Source: Acidiferrobacterales bacterium (GTDB lineage: Bacteria > Pseudomonadota > Gammaproteobacteria > Acidiferrobacterales > SZUA-150). From it: a stretch of 64,000 bases of DNA. A model generated the notes under the pieces. The model did not search any database. It saw only the letters and a list, made by a program, of their open reading frames with translations, and was not told where the DNA came from. This document shows positions 37,562-45,795 of this stretch, one piece after another. Each line of letters opens with the position of its first letter. Position 1 is the stretch's first letter. A program made the translations under genes and the position numbers. The stretch covers positions 130,946 to 194,945 of the forward strand of contig CAMYII010000040.1 of assembly GCA_947258385.1 (NCBI GenBank), read 5' to 3'.

Positions 37562-38092
37562 TTATTGCCTTCTTGCCAGACCACGGGTCACAAGACTGAG
37601 ATTAAGATCTTCCCCTGCCGGTCCCCTTATGCCCGTCCCGATGATTTCAAACCGGTCTCCGGGTCTTACAATGACAAAACTGCCGGTCTCAATCGAGTTT
37701 GGGACAGGGATTCCGTCGGCCCCTAGTGCGCTGACTTGAATCCTTACGCTACCGGTGCCATCAGAATACACGGTGTAAGTGCCTGTGAATGTTTGATTCT
37801 GCACTTCACCGCCTGAGTTCAGCGTTCGCACACCTTCCGATATATTTCCTTCCCCATCGGCGGTAAACCGTCCGATTGAGACTGCATGTGTGTTCATCCC
37901 TGCGTTATGATTAACGACCAGTCCGTCGACGGCGAATCCGTATGCCCCGCGAATGCTATGATTTGAGAACGACGTTTGTCCTTCTTTGTTATGGTCATCG
38001 ACCAGCCCGGCAGGCACAAACACGGTAACGGTGCCAAGAACCATGAAGAGAGCCAAGCTCGCGAGTGTCTTCTGGGTTATGTAACGTTCCAT
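37562..38092 (-). CDS. small secreted protein, paralogue of the product of 2578-3063
   Basis: ATG 38092 follows AGGAGGATTTTG. 176 residues. N-terminal signal peptide (residues 1-30, ending near VPAGLVDD). Shared motifs with the 2578 protein, in the same order: SIRGAYGFAVDG, F-x-A-D-G-x-G, TGTYTVYSDGTGS, and the C-terminal ARRQ. Function unknown. Having two diverged copies 35 kb apart suggests a family spread in this genome. Confidence 0.8.
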   Translation of the reverse strand: MERYITQKTLASLALFMVLGTVTVFVPAGLVDDHNKEGQTSFSNHSIRGAYGFAVDGLVVNHNAGMNTHAVSIGRFTADGEGNISEGVRTLNSGGEVQNQTFTGTYTVYSDGTGSVRIQVSALGADGIPVPNSIETGSFVIVRPGDRFEIIGTGIRGPAGEDLNLSLVTRGLARRQ

Positions 38093-38639
38093 CAAAATCC
38101 TCCTTGTTTGTCACTATGGTCCGGCGACAGTTCACCCTGACTTCCTCAACAAAAAGGCCGATGACAAACGACAAAACCAATGTTTGGCCATTGTCAACGA
38201 CATGTTGATTATAAACGGACGCTGGTTCGGAGTCGAATTGTGGTTCTACCGGTGATCGATGCGGACTGCACTATTAACTTGATCGTGTGACACCCGCTCG
38301 GTGACGCTTCCGCTACAGCCGTCAGTGGCACTGAAATTGATCTGAGGCGGGCTTACCGGCACGTAGCGCACGGTATAAACGGTTTGGGGCAGTAGGTTAT
38401 GTTTTGAAGATGACCAGAATGGTTATTGGCACGTGACCTTGGGCGACCTTCTGCCCATCGATCGGAACCGCTTTGAAACGCTTACCATTGCGGCGTGCTG
38501 CGCACTGAGCCGACATCAACACCTGGCACAAGGGTCAATAATCCATCGACCGCCTGCAGGACGATGCGGTGCAGGACGACATCGAGCGAAGGAGTCTTGT
38601 CGCGGAAGCGCTCAGCGCGTGCACCAACCGTTGGCGAGC
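38093..38639. other. intergenic region with possible coding remnants
   Basis: About 550 bases. On the minus strand at about 38252-38420 an open stretch reads NLLPQTVYTVRYVPVSPPQ and INFSATDGCSGSVTERVSH, with protein-like composition but no start. On the plus strand, TLGDLLPIDRNRFETLTIA (38433 on) and DRLQDDAVQDDIERRS (about 38555 on) lie in different frames, as a decayed gene would. A strong terminator follows on the plus strand. No functional gene is supported. Confidence 0.35.
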
Positions 38640-38670
38640 AGGGCCCTGTGGCGACAGGGCCCTGTTTTTC
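38640..38670 (+). terminator. Rho-independent terminator
   Basis: AGGGCCCTGT (38640-38649) and ACAGGGCCCT (38654-38663) form a perfect 10-bp stem with loop GGCG, followed by GTTTTTC. A plus-strand transcript must have ended here, although no intact plus-strand gene precedes it. Confidence 0.85.
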
Positions 38671-38688
38671 TATATCAGTTTTTCTACA

Positions 38689-39042
38689 TCACTGGGGCGT
38701 CCCGGTCAGCAGAAACAACGCTTCTTTCGCCAATGCGACCGCCCAGCGCCCCTTGCGCACGGAGTCCCCGTGGGCGTATTTCCCCGTGGCGCCGTGATGC
38801 CGTTCGTTGGCCGCGGTATGACTGACCAGCCCCGCCTCGGCCAGCCCTTTTGCCTCGGCAATCATTGCCTTAATGCGCGAGTCCGTCTTCGCGGTCACCA
38901 GTGACTCGGCTTCCTTGATCAGCTTATCCGCCTCCTGGAACACGGCCTGACAGGAATAGGCCATAGCGGGGCTGACGCTCCCCAGCATAAGACCAAGCGC
39001 GACAATAGATGCAGCAACGTATTTATGCGCCGGAATGGTCAT
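38689..39042 (-). CDS. small secreted helical protein, predicted ECF-sigma target
   Basis: 117 residues with GGAG upstream of ATG 39042. Sec signal peptide ending near AMAYS. The mature part is mostly helical with many Lys, Glu and Ala residues (EADKLIKEAESLVTAK, IAEAKGLAEAGL). I know no family. Its upstream region carries the motif GGGAATAA-N15-AGTTA at 39086-39113, shared with the cupredoxin and sigma genes, which links it to that stress locus. Confidence 0.75.
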   Translation of the reverse strand: MTIPAHKYVAASIVALGLMLGSVSPAMAYSCQAVFQEADKLIKEAESLVTAKTDSRIKAMIAEAKGLAEAGLVSHTAANERHHGATGKYAHGDSVRKGRWAVALAKEALFLLTGTPQ

Positions 39043-39085
39043 GGATCGTTCTCCTTTGAGTTAAGTTCTAATCGGGCACTGTACT

Positions 39086-39113
39086 TAACTCCGCGGTTGT
39101 CGGAATTATTCCC
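39086..39113 (-). promoter_or_regulatory. predicted ECF promoter for the small secreted-protein gene
   Basis: Read leftward: GGGAATAA (39113-39106), 15-base spacer, AGTTA (39090-39086). The -10-like AGTTA is 43 bases upstream of the start codon. It is identical in both boxes and spacing to two other sites at 39134-39161 and 41007-41034. Confidence 0.75.
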
Positions 39114-39133
39114 GCCGTTATGACGCACTGATC

Positions 39134-39161
39134 GGGAATAAAACGCGTACCAAACTAGTTA
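39134..39161 (+). promoter_or_regulatory. predicted ECF promoter for the cupredoxin gene
   Basis: GGGAATAA (39134-39141), 15-base spacer, AGTTA (39157-39161), 23 bases before ATG 39185. Same boxes and spacing as the sites at 39086 and 41007. It is divergent from the 39086 promoter; only 20 bases separate the two GGGAATAA boxes. Confidence 0.75.
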
Positions 39162-39184
39162 GAAAAGAAACACAGGAGGATCCC

Positions 39185-39642
39185 ATGAGAGCGCCAACCA
39201 TCCGTTTCACCCTGGCCGCCTTGTCATGCTTGGCGATGCCAGTGGAATTACGTGCTGCCGGTGATTACACCCGCCAGGAGCCGGTAGTATTAAGGTGCAA
39301 CTGGGCAACCCGGAGAACCAGCTACGATTTTTTCCATCGTCTCTGAAGCTCGAGACCGGCAGACTGTACCGTCTGGTGTTATCCAATCCCAGTCCGTCCA
39401 AACACTACTTCTCCTCGCCCGTGCTGGCCGCCAGCGTGTTTACGCGCAAAGTGCAAATCAACCAACCCGACGGCCGGCCCGTGGCGGAGGTGAAAGGCGA
39501 GGTCCGCGAAATCGAGGTATATCCCGGCCATACGGCGGAGTGGTGGTTCGTACCGGTCAAAACCGGAACGCTGCAGGATCTGCACTGCCCGATCAAAGGC
39601 CATCGCGAGGCCGGGATGGTGGGACGAATCATCATCCACTAG
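39185..39642 (+). pseudogene. periplasmic cupredoxin (blue copper-like) gene, frameshifted after the signal peptide
   Basis: ATG 39185 follows AGGAGGATCCC. The first frame gives a Sec signal peptide (MRAPTIRFTLAALSCLAMP ... RAAGDYTRQEPVV). The cupredoxin domain continues in another frame from about 39290 (KVQLGNPENQLRFFPSSL onward) to TAG 39642. The shift lies within about 39280-39294. The domain has a complete type 1 copper set: His in PSKHYF, then Cys, His and Met in LHCPIKGHREAGM. It is either a real one-base indel or a sequence error. It ends 11 bases inside the anti-sigma gene on the opposite strand. Confidence 0.85.
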
Positions 39643-40417
39643 GCAGGTTCCGCCGCCGCGGTTCGGAGGCCTCGCCGCGAAGCAGCCCGGCGAGCTGTTC
39701 GAGCTCGATTTCATTGAGATCGGAGATCATCCAGTACTGCAGGCCGGCGTCGCTCCAGCGAAACACATGATAGCCGCGGCGCGACTCCGCCTTGATAGCA
39801 TGATAGGCCCCATCGTCTGAAGGCCAGACAAACACGTTAATCACGTGGGCGCGGCGCCCGTAAATCACGGCCGCCACCGCACGGTGCTGGACGTAATCCA
39901 TTCGCCCGCCGAGCAAGGGAAAACCGTGTCCGGTAAGATCCGTAACCGGCACCGCAAAATCCAGTCTGCCCTTGAACCAGGGCTTGACCGTATGCTGATC
40001 CGCGCTGGCAATATCCGTGATGTGGTCCACGATCAGCGAACGGATATGGGCGCTGACGATTTCATTCAGCACCGTTGAGCCAGCCGGAGGCGATACGAAG
40101 CTCAACATCCCCCACGTGATCAAGGACACCAGCGCCGCCACACCGCCGCTGAATCCCATCCACGGGAGCACGACACCCAGGCGGTTGTTCTCGGCCGCGT
40201 TGTCCCGCAGCTGTCTACGCACGCGACGCTTGAGTCCCGCAGGCACCGAAAACACCGCTTGCTTGTTAAGCGCCACATGGATGGCGTTGAGGCCGTTGAG
40301 CAAACCGGAACATTCACCACACCGCTTCAGATGCTCCGCCAGCGCGCGCTTGTCCGACAGCGGCAACTCGCGGTCGAAATAGCGTTCCAGCTGCTGTTGA
40401 ATCTCTTTACAGTCCAC
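39632..40417 (-). CDS. anti-sigma factor with zinc-finger domain
   Basis: 261 residues. The N-terminal zf-HC2 domain has Cys3, His29, Cys33 and Cys36 (AEHLKRCGECSG). One transmembrane helix lies near residues 83-108, and the C-terminal part is periplasmic. It holds the ECF sigma factor encoded just upstream, with which it overlaps by 11 bases, and probably releases it in response to a periplasmic signal. The cupredoxin and secreted protein in the same predicted regulon suggest copper or redox stress. Confidence 0.9.
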   Translation of the reverse strand: MDCKEIQQQLERYFDRELPLSDKRALAEHLKRCGECSGLLNGLNAIHVALNKQAVFSVPAGLKRRVRRQLRDNAAENNRLGVVLPWMGFSGGVAALVSLITWGMLSFVSPPAGSTVLNEIVSAHIRSLIVDHITDIASADQHTVKPWFKGRLDFAVPVTDLTGHGFPLLGGRMDYVQHRAVAAVIYGRRAHVINVFVWPSDDGAYHAIKAESRRGYHVFRWSDAGLQYWMISDLNEIELEQLAGLLRGEASEPRRRNLPSG

Positions 40418-40973
40418 CGGCGTTTTCTCTTTTCAATCGATTGCTTAAATACTCCAGTAAATGCCGCCGGGCCCTCGACAAACGGGACATCACGGTGCCC
40501 TGTGGCACATCGACAATCTCGGCAATCTCTTTATAGGAATAACCCTCCACCTCACGCAGCAGCAGGACCTCGCGAAATTCCACCGGCAACCGCTCCAGCG
40601 CCTCGATCAATGCCGCTGTTTCGGTCGAACTGCGAGCCAGGAGCTCAGGATTCGAGGCCAGCGACGCCGGAAAAGGCGAACCCGCCACGTCCTGCTGACT
40701 GTGTGCCACCTCGTTAAAACTCACCAGGTTGCTGGCTTGTTTTCGCTTGCTTAGCCAGGTGTAGGCCTGGTTGCGAACAATGGTCAGAATCCACGCCGCG
40801 GAATTGCCGGTTTGGTAATTGTTGAATTACTCGAACGCCCGCGCATACGCGATCTGGACGATGTCCTCTGCGTCATGGGCATCATGAACCAGCCACCGCG
40901 CGTAATTGTAGGCGGCGCTGAGATGGGGCAGCATCAGCCGTTCAAACCGCTCACGTTTTATTGTCGCTGACAC
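40407..40973 (-). pseudogene. ECF RNA polymerase sigma factor gene with an in-frame stop codon
   Basis: GTG 40973 is preceded by AGGAGCGAG. 189 codons in one frame encode a sigma-70 region 2 (ERLMLPHLSAAYNYARWLV, then DAEDIVQIAYARAFE) and region 4 (ALERLPVEFREVLLLREVEG, then YSYKEIAEI). Codon 49 is TAA (40827-40829), right after ARAFE; downstream the frame is clean (FNNYQTGNSAAWILTIVRNQ and on). Homologues usually have an aromatic residue at this place. It is a nonsense mutation, a sequence error or a readthrough case. A restart after the stop would lack region 2.1-2.2. Its own promoter carries the ECF motif. Confidence 0.88.
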
Positions 40974-41006
40974 CCTCGCTCCTGCGTGCGCTGCGTTACT
41001 AATATA

Positions 41007-41034
41007 TAACTCCGGAAATCCCGGCTTTATTCCC
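41007..41034 (-). promoter_or_regulatory. predicted autoregulated ECF promoter of the sigma gene
   Basis: Read leftward: GGGAATAA (41034-41027), 15-base spacer, AGTTA (41011-41007), 33 bases before GTG 40973. Same boxes and spacing as the sites at 39086 and 39134. Autoregulation is usual for ECF sigma genes. Confidence 0.78.
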
Positions 41035-41125
41035 GCGCCGGGCCGGAACGAACGTGCTCCCAGCGGCACGGTCCGTCCGCCTACGCCTTCCCGCCACTTT
41101 TTTGCTCCTTGCCGCGGCCTCTTTC

Positions 41126-42019
41126 CTATTCCACGGAATTTTCCAGGGTGCCAATGGGCTCTATGGTAACCGCGACCCTGTCGCCCGGTCTGAGGTATTT
41201 GGGCAACGTGAAGCCCATCCCGACACCCGCGGGCGTGCCGGTCGCGATGACGTCACCCGGCTCGAGCATCATGGTGCGCGACAACGTCTCGATCAACGCC
41301 GGGATATCGAAAATGAGATCCGCCACGCAGCCATCCTGGCGCAGCTCGCCGTTGACCCGCGTGTGCACCCGCAGCCGGCCGGCGTCGGGCACCTCGTCCG
41401 CGGTTGCGATCGCCGGTCCCATCGGGCAGAAACCGTCGAGGCTCTTGCCGATGAACCATTGCTGGTGCCGGCGCTGGAGGCCGCGCGAGGTGACGTCATT
41501 GATGATGGTATAGCCGTAGACATGACTCATCGCGTCGGCGCGCGCGATGCCGCGGCCGCCCCGCCCGATCACCACCGCCAGCCCGCCTTCATAGTCGGTG
41601 GTCCCGGTCGGACCGAGCCGGCCCGGTATGGGCCCGTCCGGGCCGATGACCGAGGACGTTGCCTTGGTGAAGACAATGGGCGCCTGCGGAATCCCCGCCT
41701 GCGCCGCGCCGCCCCCAGGGCCGAGCGATTGCACCTCCTTGGCATGTTCGCGGTAGTTCTTGCCGATGCAAAAGATATTACGGGCCGGCCGCGGGATAGG
41801 CGCGAGCAGCCTGACTTTCGCAGCCGGCAGGCGCGCCTTGCCGGAGTGCAGCGCGCGGCGCGGCGCGGTCAGACCCTCCGCGCGCAGCGCGATAAATGAG
41901 CTCATGTCCCGCGGGAGCTCTGCTGCCGCCCGAGAGAGATCGATCACCTCACCGCGCGCGCGGTCGAGCACTCCGTTACGGGGCTGACTACCCTCCAGGA
42001 ATGTCACAAGCAGCATCAT
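41126..42019 (-). CDS. fumarylacetoacetate hydrolase-family protein with a substituted metal ligand
   Basis: 297 residues. Family marks: ARNIFCIGKNYREHAKE, the segment TDYEGGLAVVIGRGG, VYGYTIINDVTSRGLQ, and LEPGDVIATGTPAGVG near the end. FAH enzymes bind a metal through Glu-x-Glu and an Asp and cleave or isomerise dicarbonyl acids. Here the usual E-x-E (YEGELAVV type) reads EGG, so the second Glu is Gly; the codon is GGG, one base from GAG. The protein may be inactive or altered. It stands alone. Confidence 0.88.
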   Translation of the reverse strand: MMLLVTFLEGSQPRNGVLDRARGEVIDLSRAAAELPRDMSSFIALRAEGLTAPRRALHSGKARLPAAKVRLLAPIPRPARNIFCIGKNYREHAKEVQSLGPGGGAAQAGIPQAPIVFTKATSSVIGPDGPIPGRLGPTGTTDYEGGLAVVIGRGGRGIARADAMSHVYGYTIINDVTSRGLQRRHQQWFIGKSLDGFCPMGPAIATADEVPDAGRLRVHTRVNGELRQDGCVADLIFDIPALIETLSRTMMLEPGDVIATGTPAGVGMGFTLPKYLRPGDRVAVTIEPIGTLENSVE

Positions 42020-42562
42020 TTGACTCCGATGAGCTGAACCGCGAATCCCAGCGGCACAAACCGCCGAAAGGGGGAATTTGAGCGGTGCGGGGCATATCTT
42101 CCACTATTTTTCGACGCTCCTAAAGGGCAAATGGAATGACGCCCTTTAAGGTCTCGTCACAAGCAAAAAAGGGTTGCCAGGGGCAAGTCGCGTTGCGGCC
42201 GTCATCCCGTGAACGGCTACCCCGTCAAAACGGCTTTGCCACGGATGGCAAGTCACGGTGATTCAAGCCGAACATGCCGATGGGCGCGGACGACCGGAAT
42301 GGGTGGAGTGCCGTGACGAAAGGACATGAAGTCCGTAGCGAGCGCTGACTTGTCACGTTCAGTGCCACCGGGGCATGTCCATGCAATACCGGCATTTCCG
42401 TACCGTTTTAAGCTTCTCGGCCAGGCCGGATCGTAACCCATATCGGCGTGCGTTATCCGGTTGTTATTTCGATCAAAAAATGTAAAGTTAGAAGGTGCGT
42501 GAAAGACGAAATATTGGAAACTATGATACTCGTAAGGCTATCGAGACGGCCAGGCATAAAGG
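42020..42562. other. intergenic region with one hairpin
   Basis: About 540 bases between divergent genes. The only structure I find is CCTAAAGGGC (42119-42128) pairing with GCCCTTTAAGG (42141-42151), an 8-bp stem plus a bulge. No gene is supported. Confidence 0.5.
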
Positions 42563-43783
42563 ATGATCCCCGCTCCGATCCCCGAAAACGAAGAAGAACG
42601 TATCCGCTGGCTCGACGAGCTTGGGATCCTCGATACGGTCGAGGAACAAGCCTATGACGATCTGGCATTGCTGGCATCACATATCTGCGGCACCCCCATC
42701 GCCCTGGTCAGTCTCGTGGACCGCGACCGTCAATGGTTCAAATCCCACCTGGGATTAGCCACACGCGAGACCCCGCGCGAATACGCCTTCTGTTCCCACG
42801 CCATCCTCGACAATGAGGTGCTGGTGGTTGAAGATTCCGATCGTGACGAGCGGTTTCACGACAACCCGCTGGTCACCGGCAAACCTTATGTAAAGTTCTA
42901 CGCGGGCACCCCGCTGATTCTACGCGACAACATCCGGCTGGGAACCCTCTGCGTCATTGACAACAAGGCACGCCAGATCACGCCGGAGCAAAAGCAGGCT
43001 CTCAAGGCCCTCGCCCGCCAGGTGGTAGGGCAAATGGAGTTAGGTCTCAGGGTCAAGGAGCTCCAGCGCCTCGATCGCGCCAAGGACGAGTTCGTCGCCA
43101 TGGTGAGCCATGAGTTGAGAACACCGCTGACGTCAATCAATGGCGCGTTAAGCCTCCTCCACCACAATGCGCTCGGACAACTCGATCCTTCGATGAGCAA
43201 AATGGTCGAGATCGCGCACCGCAATGCCGAGCGGCTTCTTTGCATCGCCAATGACATACTGGACCTGGCAAAGATCGAAGCGGGAAGACTCAAGCTAAAC
43301 CCGCAACCAACTGATCTGGTGGCCCTCACCGAACACGCCATTGAGCTCAACAGGGTCTACTGCGCGCAATGCAACTGTCATCTCGAGATGAAGTGCACCG
43401 GGTTGAAGGGGCCTGTGATTGTTTCGGGTGATGGGCAGCGCCTGCTGCAGGTGCTGAGCAACCTGATCTCCAATGCCGCCAAGTTCACCCACGAAGGTGA
43501 TTCAGTCGAAATCTTTCTTGCGACTGATGAAACGACGGCCCGGGTGAGCATCACGGATCACGGCCCCGGCATTCCCCCTGAGCAGCGGCACCAGCTGTTT
43601 CAAAGATTTACACAGACGGGAGCCAACGGTAACCGCAAGCTGCCCGGCACGGGACTGGGGCTCGTCATCTGCAAGGAACTCGTGGAGATGCATCAAGGAG
43701 CGATCGGGTTCGAATCGCTCCCGGGCGAGCACACTACGTTTTATTTCTCGCTTCCGTTGATAAATCATATCAGAGGCGTATAA
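42563..43783 (+). CDS. GAF-domain sensor histidine kinase, soluble
   Basis: 406 residues, no transmembrane helices. The N-terminal GAF domain (residues about 20-165) contains Cys-bearing segments (SHICGTPIALVSLVD, REYAFCSHAIL). HisKA has His183 in SHELRTPLTS, and the HATPase domain has NLISNAAKF, DHGPGIP and GTGLGLVICKELV. The GAF fold often binds small ligands, heme or chromophores. No response regulator is adjacent. It resembles the kinase at 3673-5367 in its catalytic half. Confidence 0.92.
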   Translation: MIPAPIPENEEERIRWLDELGILDTVEEQAYDDLALLASHICGTPIALVSLVDRDRQWFKSHLGLATRETPREYAFCSHAILDNEVLVVEDSDRDERFHDNPLVTGKPYVKFYAGTPLILRDNIRLGTLCVIDNKARQITPEQKQALKALARQVVGQMELGLRVKELQRLDRAKDEFVAMVSHELRTPLTSINGALSLLHHNALGQLDPSMSKMVEIAHRNAERLLCIANDILDLAKIEAGRLKLNPQPTDLVALTEHAIELNRVYCAQCNCHLEMKCTGLKGPVIVSGDGQRLLQVLSNLISNAAKFTHEGDSVEIFLATDETTARVSITDHGPGIPPEQRHQLFQRFTQTGANGNRKLPGTGLGLVICKELVEMHQGAIGFESLPGEHTTFYFSLPLINHIRGV

Positions 43784-44045
43784 GAACTTTCTCCAACACC
43801 TTCTGAGCCTGCCCTTCGATACCTGGCGATCCCGGCGAGAACGGATATGTCCGCTCCGTATCTTTAACGCGCTCGGAAAGACATTGGCTGCTGACCTGCG
43901 TTCCGTGCCGCTGGCACAGGACATGCTGGAGCGGCCCTCGAGCACCACGATCTCCAAGGGGGCGTCGCCGGGGGTTATCCCGCCGGCATCGACGACGCGG
44001 CCGGAATCTTGGAGTACCGCCGGGTTCTGGATCGCTTACCTTGGA
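43784..44045. other. short region with a possible coding remnant
   Basis: About 260 bases. Minus-strand text at about 43885-44025 reads like protein (GRVVDAGGITPGDAPLEIVV and LEGRSSMSCASGT) without a start or ribosome site. It may be the fragment of a lost gene. Confidence 0.3.
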
Positions 44046-44156
44046 CTATTGCAGGGCCTGAGTAATCAGCAGCACCAGAATCGCAAATAGCAGCGCAATA
44101 ACCCACCTGAGATGGTGTGCGATGCTGCGCAATAATGCTTTGGTGTCTTCGTCCAT
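44046..44156 (-). CDS. 36-residue small membrane protein
   Basis: ATG 44156 to TAG 44046 encodes MDEDTKALLRSIAHHLRW followed by a single hydrophobic helix (VIALLFAILVLLI) and a short tail. GGGGTAAC lies upstream. The shape, an amphipathic charged head and one helix, is that of a real small membrane protein, but length and weak ribosome site keep confidence moderate. Confidence 0.5.
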   Translation of the reverse strand: MDEDTKALLRSIAHHLRWVIALLFAILVLLITQALQ

Positions 44157-44356
44157 CTAATGTTACCCCGTGTATGCCAATGCGCCCGAAGGTATTGCGC
44201 GATGAACTACAAACTCAAGCGTCTTTGGTAACGCGAATCCCCTCGGGGTAAAATGGGCTTGGGTAAACTCACCGGCCGAGGGACACGGCCTGTTGGGGGA
44301 CTCTTTTGTTCTTTTCGACAGATCCATAAATGCCCACCGGCCCGCAGTCTCCCGGG

Positions 44357-44806
44357 TCAGCCCAAATGTGTCAGGCCTTGATGGCCGCAGAACTCGCACG
44401 GCGACAACTCATCGGTACCGACGGCCACCGCGATGCGCGCACCGCAGCTGTCGCATTGATACATCCCGGCCTGGTAGAGCTTGGGCGCCGGGGGTGCAAT
44501 CACGGTCACCGTCGGCTCATGCCCAGTGTATTCACGCGAGCCACAGTTATCGCATTCCGGCAATTCCTCGATCGGCTCGGTAAACAGCACCCCATGTCGA
44601 CAACTGGCACACTCGTAGCGGCCCGACGGGTACTGAAAAATAGTCTTGGGCTGGGCGGCCGCCTCGGCCTCCGCTTTGGCTTCGGCCACGGCCTTGGCCA
44701 TCTCTTTGCTCAACACAGCCACCCTGGCTTCGGCTGCCCTCGCTTCCCTCATGACCTTCATGACTTCTTTGGCCAGCGCCTTCGCTCGTTCCTGTGCCGT
44801 TGGCAT
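44357..44806 (-). CDS. double zinc-ribbon protein with coiled-coil N-terminus
   Basis: 149 residues. The first 55 residues are Ala/Lys/Glu-rich and predicted coiled coil. Two C-x2-C-type zinc ribbons follow: YECASCRHG ... LPECDNCGS and MYQCDSCGA ... LSPCEFCGH, joined by a Pro-rich linker (VIAPPAPKLYQAG). The ribbons resemble those of small rubredoxin-like FmdB-type proteins. The frameshifted gene at 29641-29935 is a paralogue. Partner unknown; a nucleic-acid or protein-docking role is inferred from the fold. Confidence 0.8.
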   Translation of the reverse strand: MPTAQERAKALAKEVMKVMREARAAEARVAVLSKEMAKAVAEAKAEAEAAAQPKTIFQYPSGRYECASCRHGVLFTEPIEELPECDNCGSREYTGHEPTVTVIAPPAPKLYQAGMYQCDSCGARIAVAVGTDELSPCEFCGHQGLTHLG

Positions 44807-45401
44807 CAGATTCTCCGCGTAGGTTTAGAAACGGTGTCTTGCTTATAAGTATACAGCGATATCAACCACTTTTACCACGGGATTCTCGGGTGATTAGCCC
44901 TCCAGCAACTGCCACGTCCACCCTCAAGACGGCCTCATGTGCCTTTTCGGTTGGATCTGGACCGGGAATCCGCACCATCACGACCGTCGCGGGGAGTCTA
45001 TGACGACCCACTCACTTCAACGCGTTTTAAGGAAACCGTCGGTGAATTATTAATACTTGAGTCCGCCCGCTTGCGTAAAGGTCCCGACCTGCCCTTGATC
45101 CTCAACGTTGGCCTGGCGGTAGTCGCCTCTTAAAGGATGGGCCAATCTGCCGGGCAGGAAGCCCAGGTGCCGCGGGCGCAGGAGCGGCGGGCTAGGTCTT
45201 TTGGAGAGCATTGGCATCATGTCGTCCTATAAATATTAGGAATACATGATAGACGGACTGGGATTGCTCGATAATAGCATTATGGATATCGTAGAATTAC
45301 CTGAGATCCGCCACGCCATAGGTATAGCACCGGAGACGTTTGTGGAGAGCCCTGAGCGGCGTTCGCGCTGATTGATCCTGGAAAAGTCAACATGGACTGA
45401 T
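44807..45401. other. intergenic region with a weak 41-codon ORF
   Basis: About 595 bases. An ORF at 45246-45371 (plus) would encode MIDGLGLLDNSIMDIVELPE and onward, protein-like but with no clear ribosome site or homologue known to me. It lies just upstream of DUF1858 copy 2. Otherwise nothing is seen. Confidence 0.35.
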
Positions 45402-45602
45402 ATGCAAAAGATAACGGCATCGACAAGAATTAGTGAGATCCTGAACGAATATCCAGAGCTGACCGATTACCTCATGGAGTTGAGGCTCTGCAGAACCGAC
45501 GTCGGCCCTGACAGCATTTTGAGCTGGGAACTTTCACGGGCCGCCGCCGAGGAGGGGCTGGACCTACGGTCTCTACTGGTTGAATTAAACAGTAGGATAT
45601 AA
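45402..45602 (+). CDS. DUF1858-type small protein, copy 2
   Basis: 66 residues from ATG 45402 (MQKITASTRISEILNEYPEL). It is very close to the copy at 56609 and more distant from that at 32611. One Cys remains (LCRTDVG), where copy 1 has C-G-C. The retained region matches the DUF1858 helical fold. Function unknown. No strong ribosome site; the start is chosen by comparison with the paralogues. Confidence 0.75.
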   Translation: MQKITASTRISEILNEYPELTDYLMELRLCRTDVGPDSILSWELSRAAAEEGLDLRSLLVELNSRI

Positions 45603-45795
45603 CAATTAAGGCCGTACTCGCTCTCAATGTGGCGTGGCAAAACTTGAAAGTCCTCTGGTCCCGCCCAGCCGTGGCTAAGCCGAGACAGTAATGTGCACCG
45701 GCTGTTAATTGCCGCGCATTCTCGCGTTTGAGCCGCGCCATCTCTCGCGAGGCATCGGTGTGCTAGCCCCGGTCCCGGAAAGGCCGGCTCCGCCT

